Positions 9,026 to 19,048 are shown, numbered from the stretch's first letter. The stretch is DNA of 64,000 bases from CAZSRX01 sp964609675 [NCBI: uncultured Bacteroidota bacterium] (GCA_964609675.1 CAZSRX010000016.1:15298-79297); one strand, 5' to 3'. Translations and numbers: made by a program. Notes: a model not told the origin generated them from the sequence alone.

Positions 9026-10975
9026 ATGCGATGGAAAATTTTTTTGGTTTTGATTATACTGCTCGGTTTAAACAACCGGATTGTGCGGGCACAATCCCCA
9101 AACGATGTAATCATCAATGAAATACTGAACGGCTCGGTATATAAAGACGCTGTGGAATTGCTGGTAGTGAAGCCCGGCGGCGTGGATATGCGCGGATGGG
9201 TGATTACGGACCTGAACAATCCGGCAGCAACCCCCTCTACGACCGAAGGTTTTTGCACTTTACCGATGAACCCTTTCCTGCAGGCCGTACCGCCGTTTAC
9301 GCGTATCCTTCTTGTTTTTACCAAATCCACCGGCGCGGTATCGCCAAAAGCCGCGCAAGACACAACGGCTTCCGACGACAGCACCCTCGTGCTTTTTTCC
9401 TTCGGGCCTGACAGCTTGTTGAATCCTACACCGGCGGGTTCCGGAGTTAATTTAAGCGATAATGACAATGTGGTGCTGATAGCCGGGTCAAACCTGTCGA
9501 GCGATCCGGTAATTGATAAAGTATTTTATGGAACCGGCAGCGACGGCTGGACCAGCGGTACCTGGATGAATAATTTTGCCAATATCACCAGCGGTTATAT
9601 CGCCTATTTTGTTAATGATTCACTGGGCAATCTTAACAATGATAACGGCGCCTCCGGCAAAGGATGGACCAGCCCCGCGGCCGAAGCCGGGCACACACTG
9701 GGACGGATTAATCCGGGACAATTACTCGGCGGGAGGCCGATACGGTTAGGCGCGGTTACACGCACGCCGACTACGCCGGATTCCACGCAATCCGTAACGG
9801 TGCAGACGACTATCGGTTTCCTGAACCCGCCGATTACCGCAAAAGTTATATTTTCATACAACGCCGTTACCGACAGCGTGACGATGACCAACCCGTCGGA
9901 TTCCACCTATCAGGGCGTAATTCCAGCCAACCCGCCGGGAACGAAGGTTTATTATTTTATTAAAGTAACCGATAATCTGAATCATGTGGCTTTATCGGGT
10001 ACGGACAGTTTTACCGTAAGCACGCCGGTGGTTTTTACTTCTATCGCTAATATACAGGCTAATACACCCGCCTATGAAAACCAGATGGTGACCATTACGG
10101 GCATCGTCGTCATTGGCGACAGTGTACTCCGGGCCACACCGGCACGGCAGTCCTATGTGGTTGACCGTAGCATCACGTCCGGCGTCAACGGGATACAGAT
10201 ATACCAAGGCTCATTTACGGCCCCGAAACTGAACCGCGGCGATTCGGTTATTATCACCGGTAAAGTGATTACCTACAGCGGTACGACGGAAATTACCGAT
10301 CCGATTACATTGACCGTGGTATCCACGGGAAATTCGATACCGGCGCCCATCAAGCAATCCATCTCGCAGGTTATGAACGTGGCCGATGAAGGCAAGTGGG
10401 TGCGTATCAAAGGCACGGTGGTGGACAACTGGTCCGCTGTCGGCGGTTACAACGTTAAAGTGGACGACGGCACCGGCAATGTACTGGTGCGTATCTGGAA
10501 CTCGACCGGCATTAATGGTTCGGCGTACGCTATCAATTCGGTGTTTACGTTCAATACCATCATCGGGATTTACAATAACGCGACGCAGTTGCTGCTGGGA
10601 TACGCGGCAGATGCCGGGCCGGATACGGCGGGCCAGGGCAATTTCAAAGCGAATATCCGGGTGTCGCCGCATCCGTTTAATCCCATGGCCGGCGAAAAGA
10701 TTAAGTATGCACTGGCGTACGGCGAAAACGCGCGTATTGTCCTGCGTGTATTCGACATGACCGGCCGGCTGATCACGACTCTGATTGACGAGGTTAAGTA
10801 CATCGGGCGCGATGAAACGGAGGATCCGTTCCGCACCTGGGATGGCCGTACAATGGAAAGCAAGCAATTGGTGCCGGTTGGTACGTACATTATGCATCTG
10901 GAGGTAACGAATCGAAAAACCGGGAAGAGTTCCACAAAGACCGCGCCGATTGTGATCGGAACGAAACTGAAGTAA
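9026..10975 (+). CDS. Secreted lamin-tail/OB-fold protein with FlgD-like C-terminal domain
   Basis: 649 residues. A signal peptide ends near RIVRAQS. Residues about 25-165 resemble a lamin-tail domain (VIINEILNGS, VELLVVKP, GWVITDLNNP, LSDNDNVVLIAG). A beta-sandwich follows (about 235-335). Two OB-fold-like modules come next (about 340-440 and 445-540: MVTITGIVVI, GDSVIITGKVITYSG; WVRIKGTVVDNW, VDDGTGNVLVRIW) like those in secreted nucleases. The C-terminus (about 550-649) is a FlgD-like domain (SPHPFNPMAGEKIKYAL, VPVGTYIMHLEV). No nuclease active site is visible. It is first in a five-gene run with gaps of 20-75 bases. A role in binding nucleic acid or anchoring to the surface is inferred. 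Confidence 0.7.
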   Translation: MRWKIFLVLIILLGLNNRIVRAQSPNDVIINEILNGSVYKDAVELLVVKPGGVDMRGWVITDLNNPAATPSTTEGFCTLPMNPFLQAVPPFTRILLVFTKSTGAVSPKAAQDTTASDDSTLVLFSFGPDSLLNPTPAGSGVNLSDNDNVVLIAGSNLSSDPVIDKVFYGTGSDGWTSGTWMNNFANITSGYIAYFVNDSLGNLNNDNGASGKGWTSPAAEAGHTLGRINPGQLLGGRPIRLGAVTRTPTTPDSTQSVTVQTTIGFLNPPITAKVIFSYNAVTDSVTMTNPSDSTYQGVIPANPPGTKVYYFIKVTDNLNHVALSGTDSFTVSTPVVFTSIANIQANTPAYENQMVTITGIVVIGDSVLRATPARQSYVVDRSITSGVNGIQIYQGSFTAPKLNRGDSVIITGKVITYSGTTEITDPITLTVVSTGNSIPAPIKQSISQVMNVADEGKWVRIKGTVVDNWSAVGGYNVKVDDGTGNVLVRIWNSTGINGSAYAINSVFTFNTIIGIYNNATQLLLGYAADAGPDTAGQGNFKANIRVSPHPFNPMAGEKIKYALAYGENARIVLRVFDMTGRLITTLIDEVKYIGRDETEDPFRTWDGRTMESKQLVPVGTYIMHLEVTNRKTGKSSTKTAPIVIGTKLK

Positions 10976-11013
10976 ATGATTTATTGGTTTAATATAAAGG
11001 TTCTGAGGTATAT

Positions 11014-11967
11014 ATGAATAAAAAAGCGATCCTTCTTCTTGCAATCCTATTGGGATATGCGCAATGGGGCTTTGGCCAGGTGGCCACGGAGATGCCGCCG
11101 CAGGGTCCACGAGCCAGCGCGCTGGCCGGGACGTTTGTTGCCGTTGCCAACGACGGCTGGGCGATGTTTCATAATCCCGCCGGATTGGCTAACCTGAAAT
11201 CCATGCAAGCGTTTAGCTCCTATCAGGTGCTGTATATCAATTCCCTGACCAACATGATGGGCGGATTTGCGCTGCCGTCCGGGACCCTTTTAGGCAGCGA
11301 CCGGTTCGGAACGGTGGGAATATACTATGAATACCTGAATACGGGGGTGGACAAGGGGCAGTCGCTGACGGGGCAATCCGAGCGGCTTGCCACAGAGTGG
11401 GCGCTGGGGTTTTCTCACGGCATGACACTGCTCAAGGATGTCCGTTCGTCTCTGTCATTCGGTTATAACCTGAAAATGTATTATCTGGATTACGGTACGT
11501 CCGCCGGCATGAGCGGCGACGGCAGCGACGGCACCGATCTGGGAAATATATATAAGCTGGGGATGGATCTCGGTGTCATGGCTTCCCTGCGCGAGCGGGT
11601 GTGGCTGGGCGCTTACCTGATGAATTTCAACCAGCCGAAAATCGGCACTACCGGTCAGGTCCGGGAACTGCCCCAGAAACTATCTGTCGGCGCTTCGTAC
11701 ATGCCCCATGACGGGGTTCTTACCGCCGTCGGGCTGGAACGGAGTACCAGCAAGAACACCCGCATCAAAGGCGGCGTCGAAGCCGAACTTGCGGACGTGT
11801 CCAATTTTACCGTCCACGGCCGCTTCGGGATAATCTCAAATCCCAACACGTACACCATCGGTTTCGGGGCGGCCTATCACGGCGTTCATTTTGATTATGC
11901 GCTGATGATTCACCCCATACTCAGCACCACGCATCAGTTCGGGCTGATGTATGATTTCGGGAAATAG
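11014..11967 (+). CDS. PorV/PorQ-like outer-membrane protein
   Basis: 317 residues. The signal peptide is followed by the pattern typical of PorV-type barrels: QGPRASALAGTFVAVANDGW, then FHNPAGLANL, then alternating beta strands ending in a terminal aromatic-containing strand (HQFGLMYDFGK). In type IX secretion, PorV shuttles substrates with C-terminal sorting domains; whether this paralogue does so for the protein encoded 38 bases upstream, which has such a domain, is inferred. Members of this broad family also serve other surface roles. Confidence 0.7.
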   Translation: MNKKAILLLAILLGYAQWGFGQVATEMPPQGPRASALAGTFVAVANDGWAMFHNPAGLANLKSMQAFSSYQVLYINSLTNMMGGFALPSGTLLGSDRFGTVGIYYEYLNTGVDKGQSLTGQSERLATEWALGFSHGMTLLKDVRSSLSFGYNLKMYYLDYGTSAGMSGDGSDGTDLGNIYKLGMDLGVMASLRERVWLGAYLMNFNQPKIGTTGQVRELPQKLSVGASYMPHDGVLTAVGLERSTSKNTRIKGGVEAELADVSNFTVHGRFGIISNPNTYTIGFGAAYHGVHFDYALMIHPILSTTHQFGLMYDFGK

Positions 11968-12000
11968 CACGCAACCATGATCCAATCATCAGGAATGACT

Positions 12001-14544
12001 ATGTTTCGAATAACACTTATAACCGCAATTATGCTTGGGGCCGCTCTGAGCCTGCGCGCGCAGGAAGGGGTTTATCATAAGGACCACAAGCTGGACATTA
12101 ACAACGCGACGCTCGCTGAAATCGAGCGCCTGCCCATTTCCGGGGAACTGGCGCGGAGGATTTACGAGCGGATCCAATATAGCGGGCCGCTGGAAAGCAT
12201 CTTCGAGCTCAACCAGATCGAGGGCGTGACGCAGGAATTGTTTAACCAATTGAAGCCCATAATCGCCGTTCGGCCGTTTGAGAAGGATGAAGACCTGAAG
12301 CGCCTCGAGGATAATTATTACAAAATTGAACGCTGGGCAAGCACCTCCGAAGGTACGACCGAAAATCTTGTCGATCAGTGGTACGACCAGCTCATCAATC
12401 CGATTAATATCAATAAAGCGGATTATTTTGACCTGATCAACCTGCCAAACGTCAGCCCGATTGATGCGGCGGCAATCGTTAAGCATATCCGCAATCAGGA
12501 TGAAATCAAAAGCCGCAGCGATCTCCGCGGAGTCAGCGGCCTGGGTAGTTTTGCGTTCAACAGCGTGGACGACTTTGTGGTGTACAAGGACCCGGACGAA
12601 AAAAACCGGTTCCGGGGTAATTACACCTGGATCTACAAGAACATTCCGTTTATTTCCGGTAGTTCCGATAATGCCGAGGATATCAAGCAGCTGGTAGAAC
12701 GCGACAATCCGTGGAACTCCTACCATAAGGCGCGGCTTAAGTACGGCGCCAAATATAAAGCCGGATTTTCCGCGGAACGCAAGCTCGGTCAGGATCCGTA
12801 TTTTTATAAATATTATCTGAGTTACGAGGACAAATACGGCGACGATCTGAAAGTCAAAATGATTTTTGGTAATTATCTGGCTTCCTTCGGCCACGGCGTG
12901 GTGATGGAAAACACCGATTTTTTCTCGTCGCGTAAATCGGGGTTTGGATTCCAGAAACGGGCGAACGGTATCTTCGGGGATATTTCACGGACTAATGAAT
13001 TTTCCCTTCGCGGCGCGGCGGCGGAGGCTTCCTGGAAGTGGTTTCGCGCAGACGCCTTTTATTCCTACAACACCCGCGATGCGGTCGTCAATCCGGACGG
13101 CACGTTTTCCGCGCTGATTGTGATGACCCCGCGGATGCCGTACGGACTGAGCAGCGACACGCTCAACCGGCCGAACAGCCTGGTGCCGAGCAATATGCGC
13201 AATGCCGTCACGGAAATCACTTATGGGGGCCACCTGACCTATTCGTTGGCTCCCGGCATAAATATCGGCGCTACGGCCTATGAAAGCCTTTATGACCGGC
13301 CCCTCGACTTCCAGATTAATACCGTGCTCAACACCGACGGCAAGCCCAAGTTTCTGAACGATTTCGGCAATTCGGTCGATGCCGAGATTGCCGCTTCGTA
13401 TGAGTCCACAGCCAAGTCATCGATGTGGGACAAAGCCCGGGCTTCGCGTTCCGTGTACGGTATGGATTTTACTTATACCTACAAAAACATCGTTTTTTCC
13501 GGCGAACACGCCCGGCTGTATAAGCAGGACAGCGTGTACCGGGTAACCGTGAATAACGAAACCGTTCGGCGCACGGTCCGCCAGCGCGATCCCCGCGCCA
13601 CCGTCCTGATGGCCTACACGCAGTTTCGCACGCTGAATTTCCTGGTACTCTACCGGAATTACGATCTGCAGTTTGACAATCCCTACCAGCGTTCGTTCTC
13701 AAACTATGCGCGGTTCAAGAGTTCCATTTACGAAGACGAGTTTTATCTTGCCGATAACATTTATTCCGAACTCTGGAGCACATCCTATCAACCCCAGGCC
13801 GAGCGCGGGTTCTACACAAATCTCCGGTACCAGATATCGGAGAAATGGCTGACCGCGCTGGATTACGATACCTGGACGCGCGTGGCGGACAACATGCGCT
13901 ATTACCGCTGGGTAACGCGGCTGGAATACCGGCCGTTGTTCAACATGCGTATTCAGGCGAGCAATAAGTTCCAGTCCCGCGGCTATAACCCGCTGATGCC
14001 GACGAGTTATCTGGTCCGCGAATCCATTATTCGCGTGATTCTGCGGCTGTCGCGGTTCGACGAAATGACTGTGACATATTTCAACGGGTTTACGGAATGG
14101 CCCAGCCGGCCGCGGCTTTCCGACGCGCCCGGCGGCGACGGCAGCGCCGGTAACGACAACGATACCCCCCGCGGCAACGCAGGCTCTCCGGGCGATATGT
14201 TCGGCGTACAGGTGACACACTATTTTAATAATAATTTTAAAATCATCGGCTCCACCCAAATCTACAAGGGCTTCTACTGGACGTTTGAGGATACGGATTT
14301 TCGCGTGTTCAATGCGCCGAACGTAGCCACCCGCTACTGGGTCGCCGCTTTTGCCCGGCTGAGCCCGAACCTGTCCGTGCGCCTGAAATATTCTTACGAC
14401 CATCAGGAAGCGCAGACAGGCGTGCAGGGCTCGCGAATCCCCGTCAAAGGGGTTACCGATTACCGCAATGCGCCCAAGTATGACAATCCGTATATTATAA
14501 AGAATAATTCGGACATACGTTTCCAGCTGGATTATAGTTTTTAA
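12001..14544 (+). CDS. Helix-hairpin-helix protein fused to large outer-membrane barrel
   Basis: 847 residues from ATG 12001, which has CAGGA 7 bases upstream and gives a clean signal peptide (MFRITLITAIMLGAALSLRA). Two ComEA-like helix-hairpin-helix units follow: LDINNATLAEIERLPISGEL at about 22-85 and ININKADYFDLINLPNVSPI at about 135-190. From about residue 220 to the end the protein is rich in alternating aromatic/polar strands (YYLSYEDKYGDDLKVKMIFG and many others) and ends IRFQLDYSF, with terminal Phe as in outer-membrane barrels. The design places putative DNA-binding hairpins on the periplasmic side of a barrel. Similar proteins are annotated in Bacteroidota, but their task is not settled. 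Confidence 0.7.
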   Translation: MFRITLITAIMLGAALSLRAQEGVYHKDHKLDINNATLAEIERLPISGELARRIYERIQYSGPLESIFELNQIEGVTQELFNQLKPIIAVRPFEKDEDLKRLEDNYYKIERWASTSEGTTENLVDQWYDQLINPININKADYFDLINLPNVSPIDAAAIVKHIRNQDEIKSRSDLRGVSGLGSFAFNSVDDFVVYKDPDEKNRFRGNYTWIYKNIPFISGSSDNAEDIKQLVERDNPWNSYHKARLKYGAKYKAGFSAERKLGQDPYFYKYYLSYEDKYGDDLKVKMIFGNYLASFGHGVVMENTDFFSSRKSGFGFQKRANGIFGDISRTNEFSLRGAAAEASWKWFRADAFYSYNTRDAVVNPDGTFSALIVMTPRMPYGLSSDTLNRPNSLVPSNMRNAVTEITYGGHLTYSLAPGINIGATAYESLYDRPLDFQINTVLNTDGKPKFLNDFGNSVDAEIAASYESTAKSSMWDKARASRSVYGMDFTYTYKNIVFSGEHARLYKQDSVYRVTVNNETVRRTVRQRDPRATVLMAYTQFRTLNFLVLYRNYDLQFDNPYQRSFSNYARFKSSIYEDEFYLADNIYSELWSTSYQPQAERGFYTNLRYQISEKWLTALDYDTWTRVADNMRYYRWVTRLEYRPLFNMRIQASNKFQSRGYNPLMPTSYLVRESIIRVILRLSRFDEMTVTYFNGFTEWPSRPRLSDAPGGDGSAGNDNDTPRGNAGSPGDMFGVQVTHYFNNNFKIIGSTQIYKGFYWTFEDTDFRVFNAPNVATRYWVAAFARLSPNLSVRLKYSYDHQEAQTGVQGSRIPVKGVTDYRNAPKYDNPYIIKNNSDIRFQLDYSF

Positions 14545-14619
14545 ACGGAGCAATTATAGGAAACACACGGCACGAATAAAAAAAAATACCTAGGATAAAA
14601 TAAATTCTTCGGAGGTTCT

Positions 14620-16014
14620 GTGAAACGATTAAACCTGTTTATATTCGGATGGACGCTATGCCTGACGGTGTTGGCGGCGGACATGCTCAGCGCACAAACT
14701 TATTTTGATTACATTATCGGCAAGAAACGGGACAGCTTCAACGCCCGGTCGATGGCGTTGGGTCATACGGGCGCTGTATCCAGCTACCGGGCATCGGCGA
14801 TTATGACAAACCCCGCGTTGCTGTGGCAGGGTTTTGCGCCCGGTGCGGCGCCGCATCAGGTGCTGGTGGACGCCTCGTATGTCGCCCTGCGGCCCAGCGA
14901 AAACCGTTCTTTCCCTCTGCTGGATACCTTCGGCGACGTGATTACCGAGACGATCTATGCTACCAACAGCCCCCTGTATTACAATACCGATATCGGCGCG
15001 CTGTACAAATTTAATGATCATTTATATTTCGGTGCGGGGTCGTTTGCGTATTATACGTTTTATTACGATTACAAAGAACGGTTATCCGCGCAGTTGCCCA
15101 GTTCAGCCGTCAACCGGGATCCCTTTCTGGACAATCAGATTTCTTATGGCAACGGTACCTGGCGCACGTATTCTTTAAGCGTGAGTACCCACTGGATGGA
15201 ACAGATTGGATTCGGCGCCACGCTGAATTATATTACGGGTTCGGGATTCCGCGACCATTACCGCTACAGCCTGCTGAAAACCGATTACTCCGGAATCCAT
15301 AACACGATCGATTACCGCAACCGGACCAACGGCGGCCGTTCGATGAATCTTATTCTGGGCGCTTCGTATCAGGTGACGCCGCATATTCTGCTGGGCGCAT
15401 CCATGACCATGCCCTGGTCCATCAAGACGAAAGGCAATATCTTTTATCCCGGCATGGATACCACGCTGGTATTACCGCGGCATTTCGCGGATACAACCGG
15501 CTCTTACGGAAATCCCGTACCGCTGGATATCAAGCATTCGCAGCCCGTACAAGTTTCTCTGGGCGTAGAATACCGTCCGAAGAACGAGTTGTTCTCCCGC
15601 TTCATCGTGGACGTCAATTTCACGAACTGGAAATCCTACAAGCAAACGTTTAGCCGCGCCGTGCCGGTGCAGGGCGATACGGTAAACGCGTTCCGGCCGC
15701 CGTTCAAAGATGTCTGGGACATCCATGTTGGCGTGGAACATATTCTTTTCGGCAGCGTGCCGCTCCGGTATGGGTTTTCGCACATCGGTTCACCGATGAA
15801 TAATGCGCTGACCACGACGGCCTTCAGTATCGGTACGGGAAAGGAATGGGACGCGTTTAAATTTGACGCGGCCATCGAAATCGCCAACCGGGATTATAAA
15901 TACCTAATTCTGTTCCCGCAAACGGCCGCCGACCGATCCTCTCTGGACCGGGTGGAAGAATCGACAGTAAGTTTCCAGTTCTCAGTGTGCTACCGTTTCG
16001 GTTTTGTTAAATAA
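14620..16014 (+). CDS. PorV/FadL-like outer-membrane beta-barrel protein
   Basis: 464 residues, starting at GTG 14620 with GGAGG at 14611-14615. A signal peptide ends near MLSAQT. The mature N-terminus has the family motif DSFNARSMALGHTGAVSSY followed by ASAIMTNPALLW, then amphipathic strands to the end (YRFGFVK). It resembles the gene at 11014 in plan but is longer. Gaps to its neighbours (75 and 20 bases) place it in the same operon. A transport or secretion-related barrel is the best call; substrate unknown. Confidence 0.65.
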   Translation: MKRLNLFIFGWTLCLTVLAADMLSAQTYFDYIIGKKRDSFNARSMALGHTGAVSSYRASAIMTNPALLWQGFAPGAAPHQVLVDASYVALRPSENRSFPLLDTFGDVITETIYATNSPLYYNTDIGALYKFNDHLYFGAGSFAYYTFYYDYKERLSAQLPSSAVNRDPFLDNQISYGNGTWRTYSLSVSTHWMEQIGFGATLNYITGSGFRDHYRYSLLKTDYSGIHNTIDYRNRTNGGRSMNLILGASYQVTPHILLGASMTMPWSIKTKGNIFYPGMDTTLVLPRHFADTTGSYGNPVPLDIKHSQPVQVSLGVEYRPKNELFSRFIVDVNFTNWKSYKQTFSRAVPVQGDTVNAFRPPFKDVWDIHVGVEHILFGSVPLRYGFSHIGSPMNNALTTTAFSIGTGKEWDAFKFDAAIEIANRDYKYLILFPQTAADRSSLDRVEESTVSFQFSVCYRFGFVK

Positions 16015-16034
16015 TCTAAAAGAAAAGAGTACCT

Positions 16035-17681
16035 ATGATCCGAACGATCCTTTGCCTGACGCTGGTTTTTGCCTCATCCGTCTTTGCGCAGAAAAAATAT
16101 TCATGGCCGGATGACCAATACCAGAAGATCACGCTTATCTTTACCAATGACGTTCACGGCGGCATCACGCTGACCGAAGCGTCGTTCATCAATCCCGATT
16201 TCCCGCCGATTATCGGTGGAGGGCCCTCGGCCGCCCGATATATCAACCTCTACCGGGAAAAAGCCTTAGAAAAAAAATGGGGCGTCCTTTTACTCGATCA
16301 GGGCGACTGGTTTCAGGGAACGCTGGTGGGTACGCGTTCGGGCGGCTCGGCCGTGTTCGATTATATGAACATGATTAAATATGATGCCGCTGTCATCGGC
16401 AACCATGACTTTGACATGGGAAAAGACAATGTTGTCAAGCTGGTGGAAAAGGCCCAATTCCCTGTCCTGGCCGCCAATATCATCGATAAAAGCACCAATA
16501 GCATCGCGGATTTTGTGAAGCCCTACCTAATCAAGGAATTATACGGCATTAAAATCGGCATCATCGGTTTAGCCACGCGTTCAACTAAGGTCATGAGTTA
16601 TCCGAAGCATATCGAAGGACTCGATTTTCTGCCGGAAATTCCTGTTGCAAGAAAGTATGTAAAAAAACTGCGTGAAGAAGAAGGATGCGATTTCATTATT
16701 CTGGCCACGCACTCCTGGCTGGACTACAATCCCGCCGAAGGATACGCCAATCTTTTAAAGGATAAAGCTAAAAATAAAGATTTTGAAACCAGCACGGCCA
16801 GCGCCATCGAGATCGCGCATTTTGTGGAAGGCATTGACGTGATTCTCGGCGGGCATATTCACAAGGGTCACGACAAACCCTGGGAAGAGCCGGATAATCA
16901 TACATTGATAATTCAGTCTTATGCCAACAGCAGTTCATCACTGGGACAGATTAATTTTTATTTTGATCGCCGCACCAAAACATTTGCCGGTTATGACTTC
17001 GACAACGATAAAGGCGCGATGCTAACGCTATTTGCGGATGAATTCTGGCCGGATCAGGCTTTTTATGATTCTATCGTTGTGCTGCAGCGGCAATATGAAA
17101 AGGGCTTTGACGACGTGCTCGGCGTCAGCGAGGAACCGCTCACCCGTACTGCCGGCGAATCCACCATGGGCAATGTGGTTGTGGACGCCATGCGGGCCGA
17201 AGGCAAGGCGGATGTAGCCGTATCCAATTATGGCGGCATACGGGCCGAGATCAAGTCCGGAACCATTACCGCCCGCGACGTCTTTAAGGTCATGCCTTTT
17301 GACAATAAAATTGTCCTTATGCGCGTAACCGGTGCGTTTATCAAGGAACTGGTGGAAGATCGTGTTGCGGGCAGCAGCAACGGCATGCTGGTTTCAGGAA
17401 TGAAGGTGGTTGCCGACAAGAATCTTCCGGACAGGGAGCGCGTAACCCTTCTGGAGATCGGCGGCAAACCGTATGACCCGGATGCGCTCTACACCCTGGC
17501 GGTTTCCGATTATCTGGCAGAAGGCAATTCCGGTTTCAGCCGACTCACCACCGTCAATCAGGAAGAAATAGCCCAGACGGGTATTGCCATCCGCGACGCC
17601 CTCATCAATTATATAAAAGCGCAGACGCCACTCAAGCCCAAACTGGAAGGCCGTTTCAAAATTATTAAGAAAAACCTGTGA
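16035..17681 (+). CDS. Secreted 5'-nucleotidase / metallophosphatase (UshA family)
   Basis: 548 residues with signal peptide (cleavage near VFAQK). The N-terminal calcineurin-like metallophosphatase domain has FTNDVHGG (Asp39, His41), LDQGDWFQGT, GNHDFDMG, ATHSW and GGHIHKGHD, the full two-metal set. The C-terminal 5'-nucleotidase domain (about 355-548) carries STMGNVVVDAMR, SNYGGIRAEI and MPFDNKIVLMRVTG. It should remove phosphate from nucleotides outside the cytoplasm, feeding nucleoside uptake. Last gene of the five-gene surface operon, followed by a strong terminator. Confidence 0.9.
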   Translation: MIRTILCLTLVFASSVFAQKKYSWPDDQYQKITLIFTNDVHGGITLTEASFINPDFPPIIGGGPSAARYINLYREKALEKKWGVLLLDQGDWFQGTLVGTRSGGSAVFDYMNMIKYDAAVIGNHDFDMGKDNVVKLVEKAQFPVLAANIIDKSTNSIADFVKPYLIKELYGIKIGIIGLATRSTKVMSYPKHIEGLDFLPEIPVARKYVKKLREEEGCDFIILATHSWLDYNPAEGYANLLKDKAKNKDFETSTASAIEIAHFVEGIDVILGGHIHKGHDKPWEEPDNHTLIIQSYANSSSSLGQINFYFDRRTKTFAGYDFDNDKGAMLTLFADEFWPDQAFYDSIVVLQRQYEKGFDDVLGVSEEPLTRTAGESTMGNVVVDAMRAEGKADVAVSNYGGIRAEIKSGTITARDVFKVMPFDNKIVLMRVTGAFIKELVEDRVAGSSNGMLVSGMKVVADKNLPDRERVTLLEIGGKPYDPDALYTLAVSDYLAEGNSGFSRLTTVNQEEIAQTGIAIRDALINYIKAQTPLKPKLEGRFKIIKKNL

Positions 17682-17702
17682 TGGCTTGAAGTTATACCAT
17701 AA

Positions 17703-17740
17703 AAAAACTCCCTGTACGCGATGGTTCAGGGAGTTTTTTT
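17703..17740. terminator. Bidirectional intrinsic terminator
   Basis: AAAAACTCCCTG (17703-17714) pairs perfectly with CAGGGAGTTTTT (17727-17738) around a 12-base loop, with A and T tracts on the two sides. It separates the plus-strand nucleotidase operon from the minus-strand hisS end. Confidence 0.85.
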
Positions 17741-17758
17741 TTAAGAATACGGTATGAT

Positions 17759-19024
17759 TTAGGCGCGGGAAAGTTCCTTTTCCATAACCGGAAGGAGCGC
17801 GTCCAGAGAAAGCGTCTGCTGTTCGCCGTTTTCCATATTTTTGAGCGTGCATTCATTTCTCAGGAGTTCGTCATCGCCCACGATTACCACAAAACGGGCA
17901 TTCAGCCGGTTGGCGTCGCGCATCTGCGCTTTGAGACTGCGGCTGAGATAATCCATTTCGGCGGCGATGCCGTGGTGGCGGAGCGCCTGCAGGTACGAGG
18001 CCATGGCTTCGCGTGCGGCATCTCCCAGGGCCGCGATATACACCATCACCGAGTCCCGCGGGCCGAATGCCAGGTTCATCGATTCCATAACAAGGATCAG
18101 GCGTTCCATGCCAGCCGCGAAACCCACGGCAGGCGTTTCTTTACCGCCTAAGTCTGAGCAAAGCAGATCATAACGGCCGCCGCCGCCGAGCGCGTTCTGT
18201 GAACCCAGATGACTACTTTGGATTTCGTAAGCCGTCTTGGTGTAATAATCCAATCCGCGCACCAGCCGTCCGTCCACGGTGTATCGGATGTTCATATTGG
18301 TCAGAATTTTCTTTACCTTTTCAAAGTGCTGGCCGCATTCGCCGCAGAGATAGTCATGAATCAACGGAGCGTCTTGAGTCAGGGCGATATCGGATTCATT
18401 TTTGGAATCCAGAATACGCATCGGATTAATTTCCAGACGGCGCCGGCTTTCCGGTGAAAGCTGGTCATGCAGGGTCCTCAGAAAATCCGTCAGGGTTTGC
18501 CGGTACGGCGGGCGGCAGCGCGGGCAGCCGACGCTGTTGATGATGAACTGCAGATCCCGGATGCCGAGTTCCTCGTAGATGGTCAAGGCGACCAGCATCG
18601 TTTCCACATCCGTTTCCGGTGCGCTACTCCCAATGGCTTCGACGCCGAACTGATGAAATTGGCGTAAGCGGCCTTTTTGCGGACGTTCCTGACGGAACAT
18701 CGGGCCCAGATAATAAACTTTGGTCAGCCCTTGCTGGGCGCCGAGGCTGTTCTGAATGTAGGCACGCATTACGGAGGCGGTCATCTCCGGTCGGAGCGTG
18801 AGGCTCTCGCCGCCTTTATCCATGAAGGTATACATTTCCTTCCCCACGACGTCGGTGGCTTCGCCGATGCTCCGGCTGAATAATTCGGTATATTCAAAAA
18901 GCGGCGTGCGGATTTCCTTATAATTAAAACGCCGCATTACGTCTGTAATCCGCTCTTCGATATAATGCCACTTGGAAATATCGGCCGGCAGAACGTCTTT
19001 GGTGCCGGTGGGAATCTGGTACAT
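17759..19024 (-). CDS. hisS: Histidine--tRNA ligase
   Basis: 421 residues, the usual length. Charges tRNA-His. Class II motifs are clear: YQIPTGTKDVLP at the start, TLRPEMTASVMRA (motif 2 region, with FRQERPQKGRLRQFHQFGVE), and the histidine signature RGLDYYTKTAYEI; the C-terminal anticodon-binding domain covers about 325-421. AAGGAG lies upstream of both GTG 19027 and ATG 19024; I take the ATG. It is the last gene of the minus-strand run beginning with the polyprenyl synthase gene, 24 bases after the chemoreceptor gene. Confidence 0.97.
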   Translation of the reverse strand: MYQIPTGTKDVLPADISKWHYIEERITDVMRRFNYKEIRTPLFEYTELFSRSIGEATDVVGKEMYTFMDKGGESLTLRPEMTASVMRAYIQNSLGAQQGLTKVYYLGPMFRQERPQKGRLRQFHQFGVEAIGSSAPETDVETMLVALTIYEELGIRDLQFIINSVGCPRCRPPYRQTLTDFLRTLHDQLSPESRRRLEINPMRILDSKNESDIALTQDAPLIHDYLCGECGQHFEKVKKILTNMNIRYTVDGRLVRGLDYYTKTAYEIQSSHLGSQNALGGGGRYDLLCSDLGGKETPAVGFAAGMERLILVMESMNLAFGPRDSVMVYIAALGDAAREAMASYLQALRHHGIAAEMDYLSRSLKAQMRDANRLNARFVVIVGDDELLRNECTLKNMENGEQQTLSLDALLPVMEKELSRA

Positions 19025-19048
19025 CACGGTTGACTCCTTTGAAATAAA

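Noticed and set aside
10211-11110. 299-codon open frame on the minus strand
   Set aside because: Overlaps two supported plus-strand genes; no motif or ribosome site.
11989-12894. 301-codon open frame on the minus strand
   Set aside because: Antisense to the helix-hairpin-helix/barrel gene, which has signal peptide and domain support.
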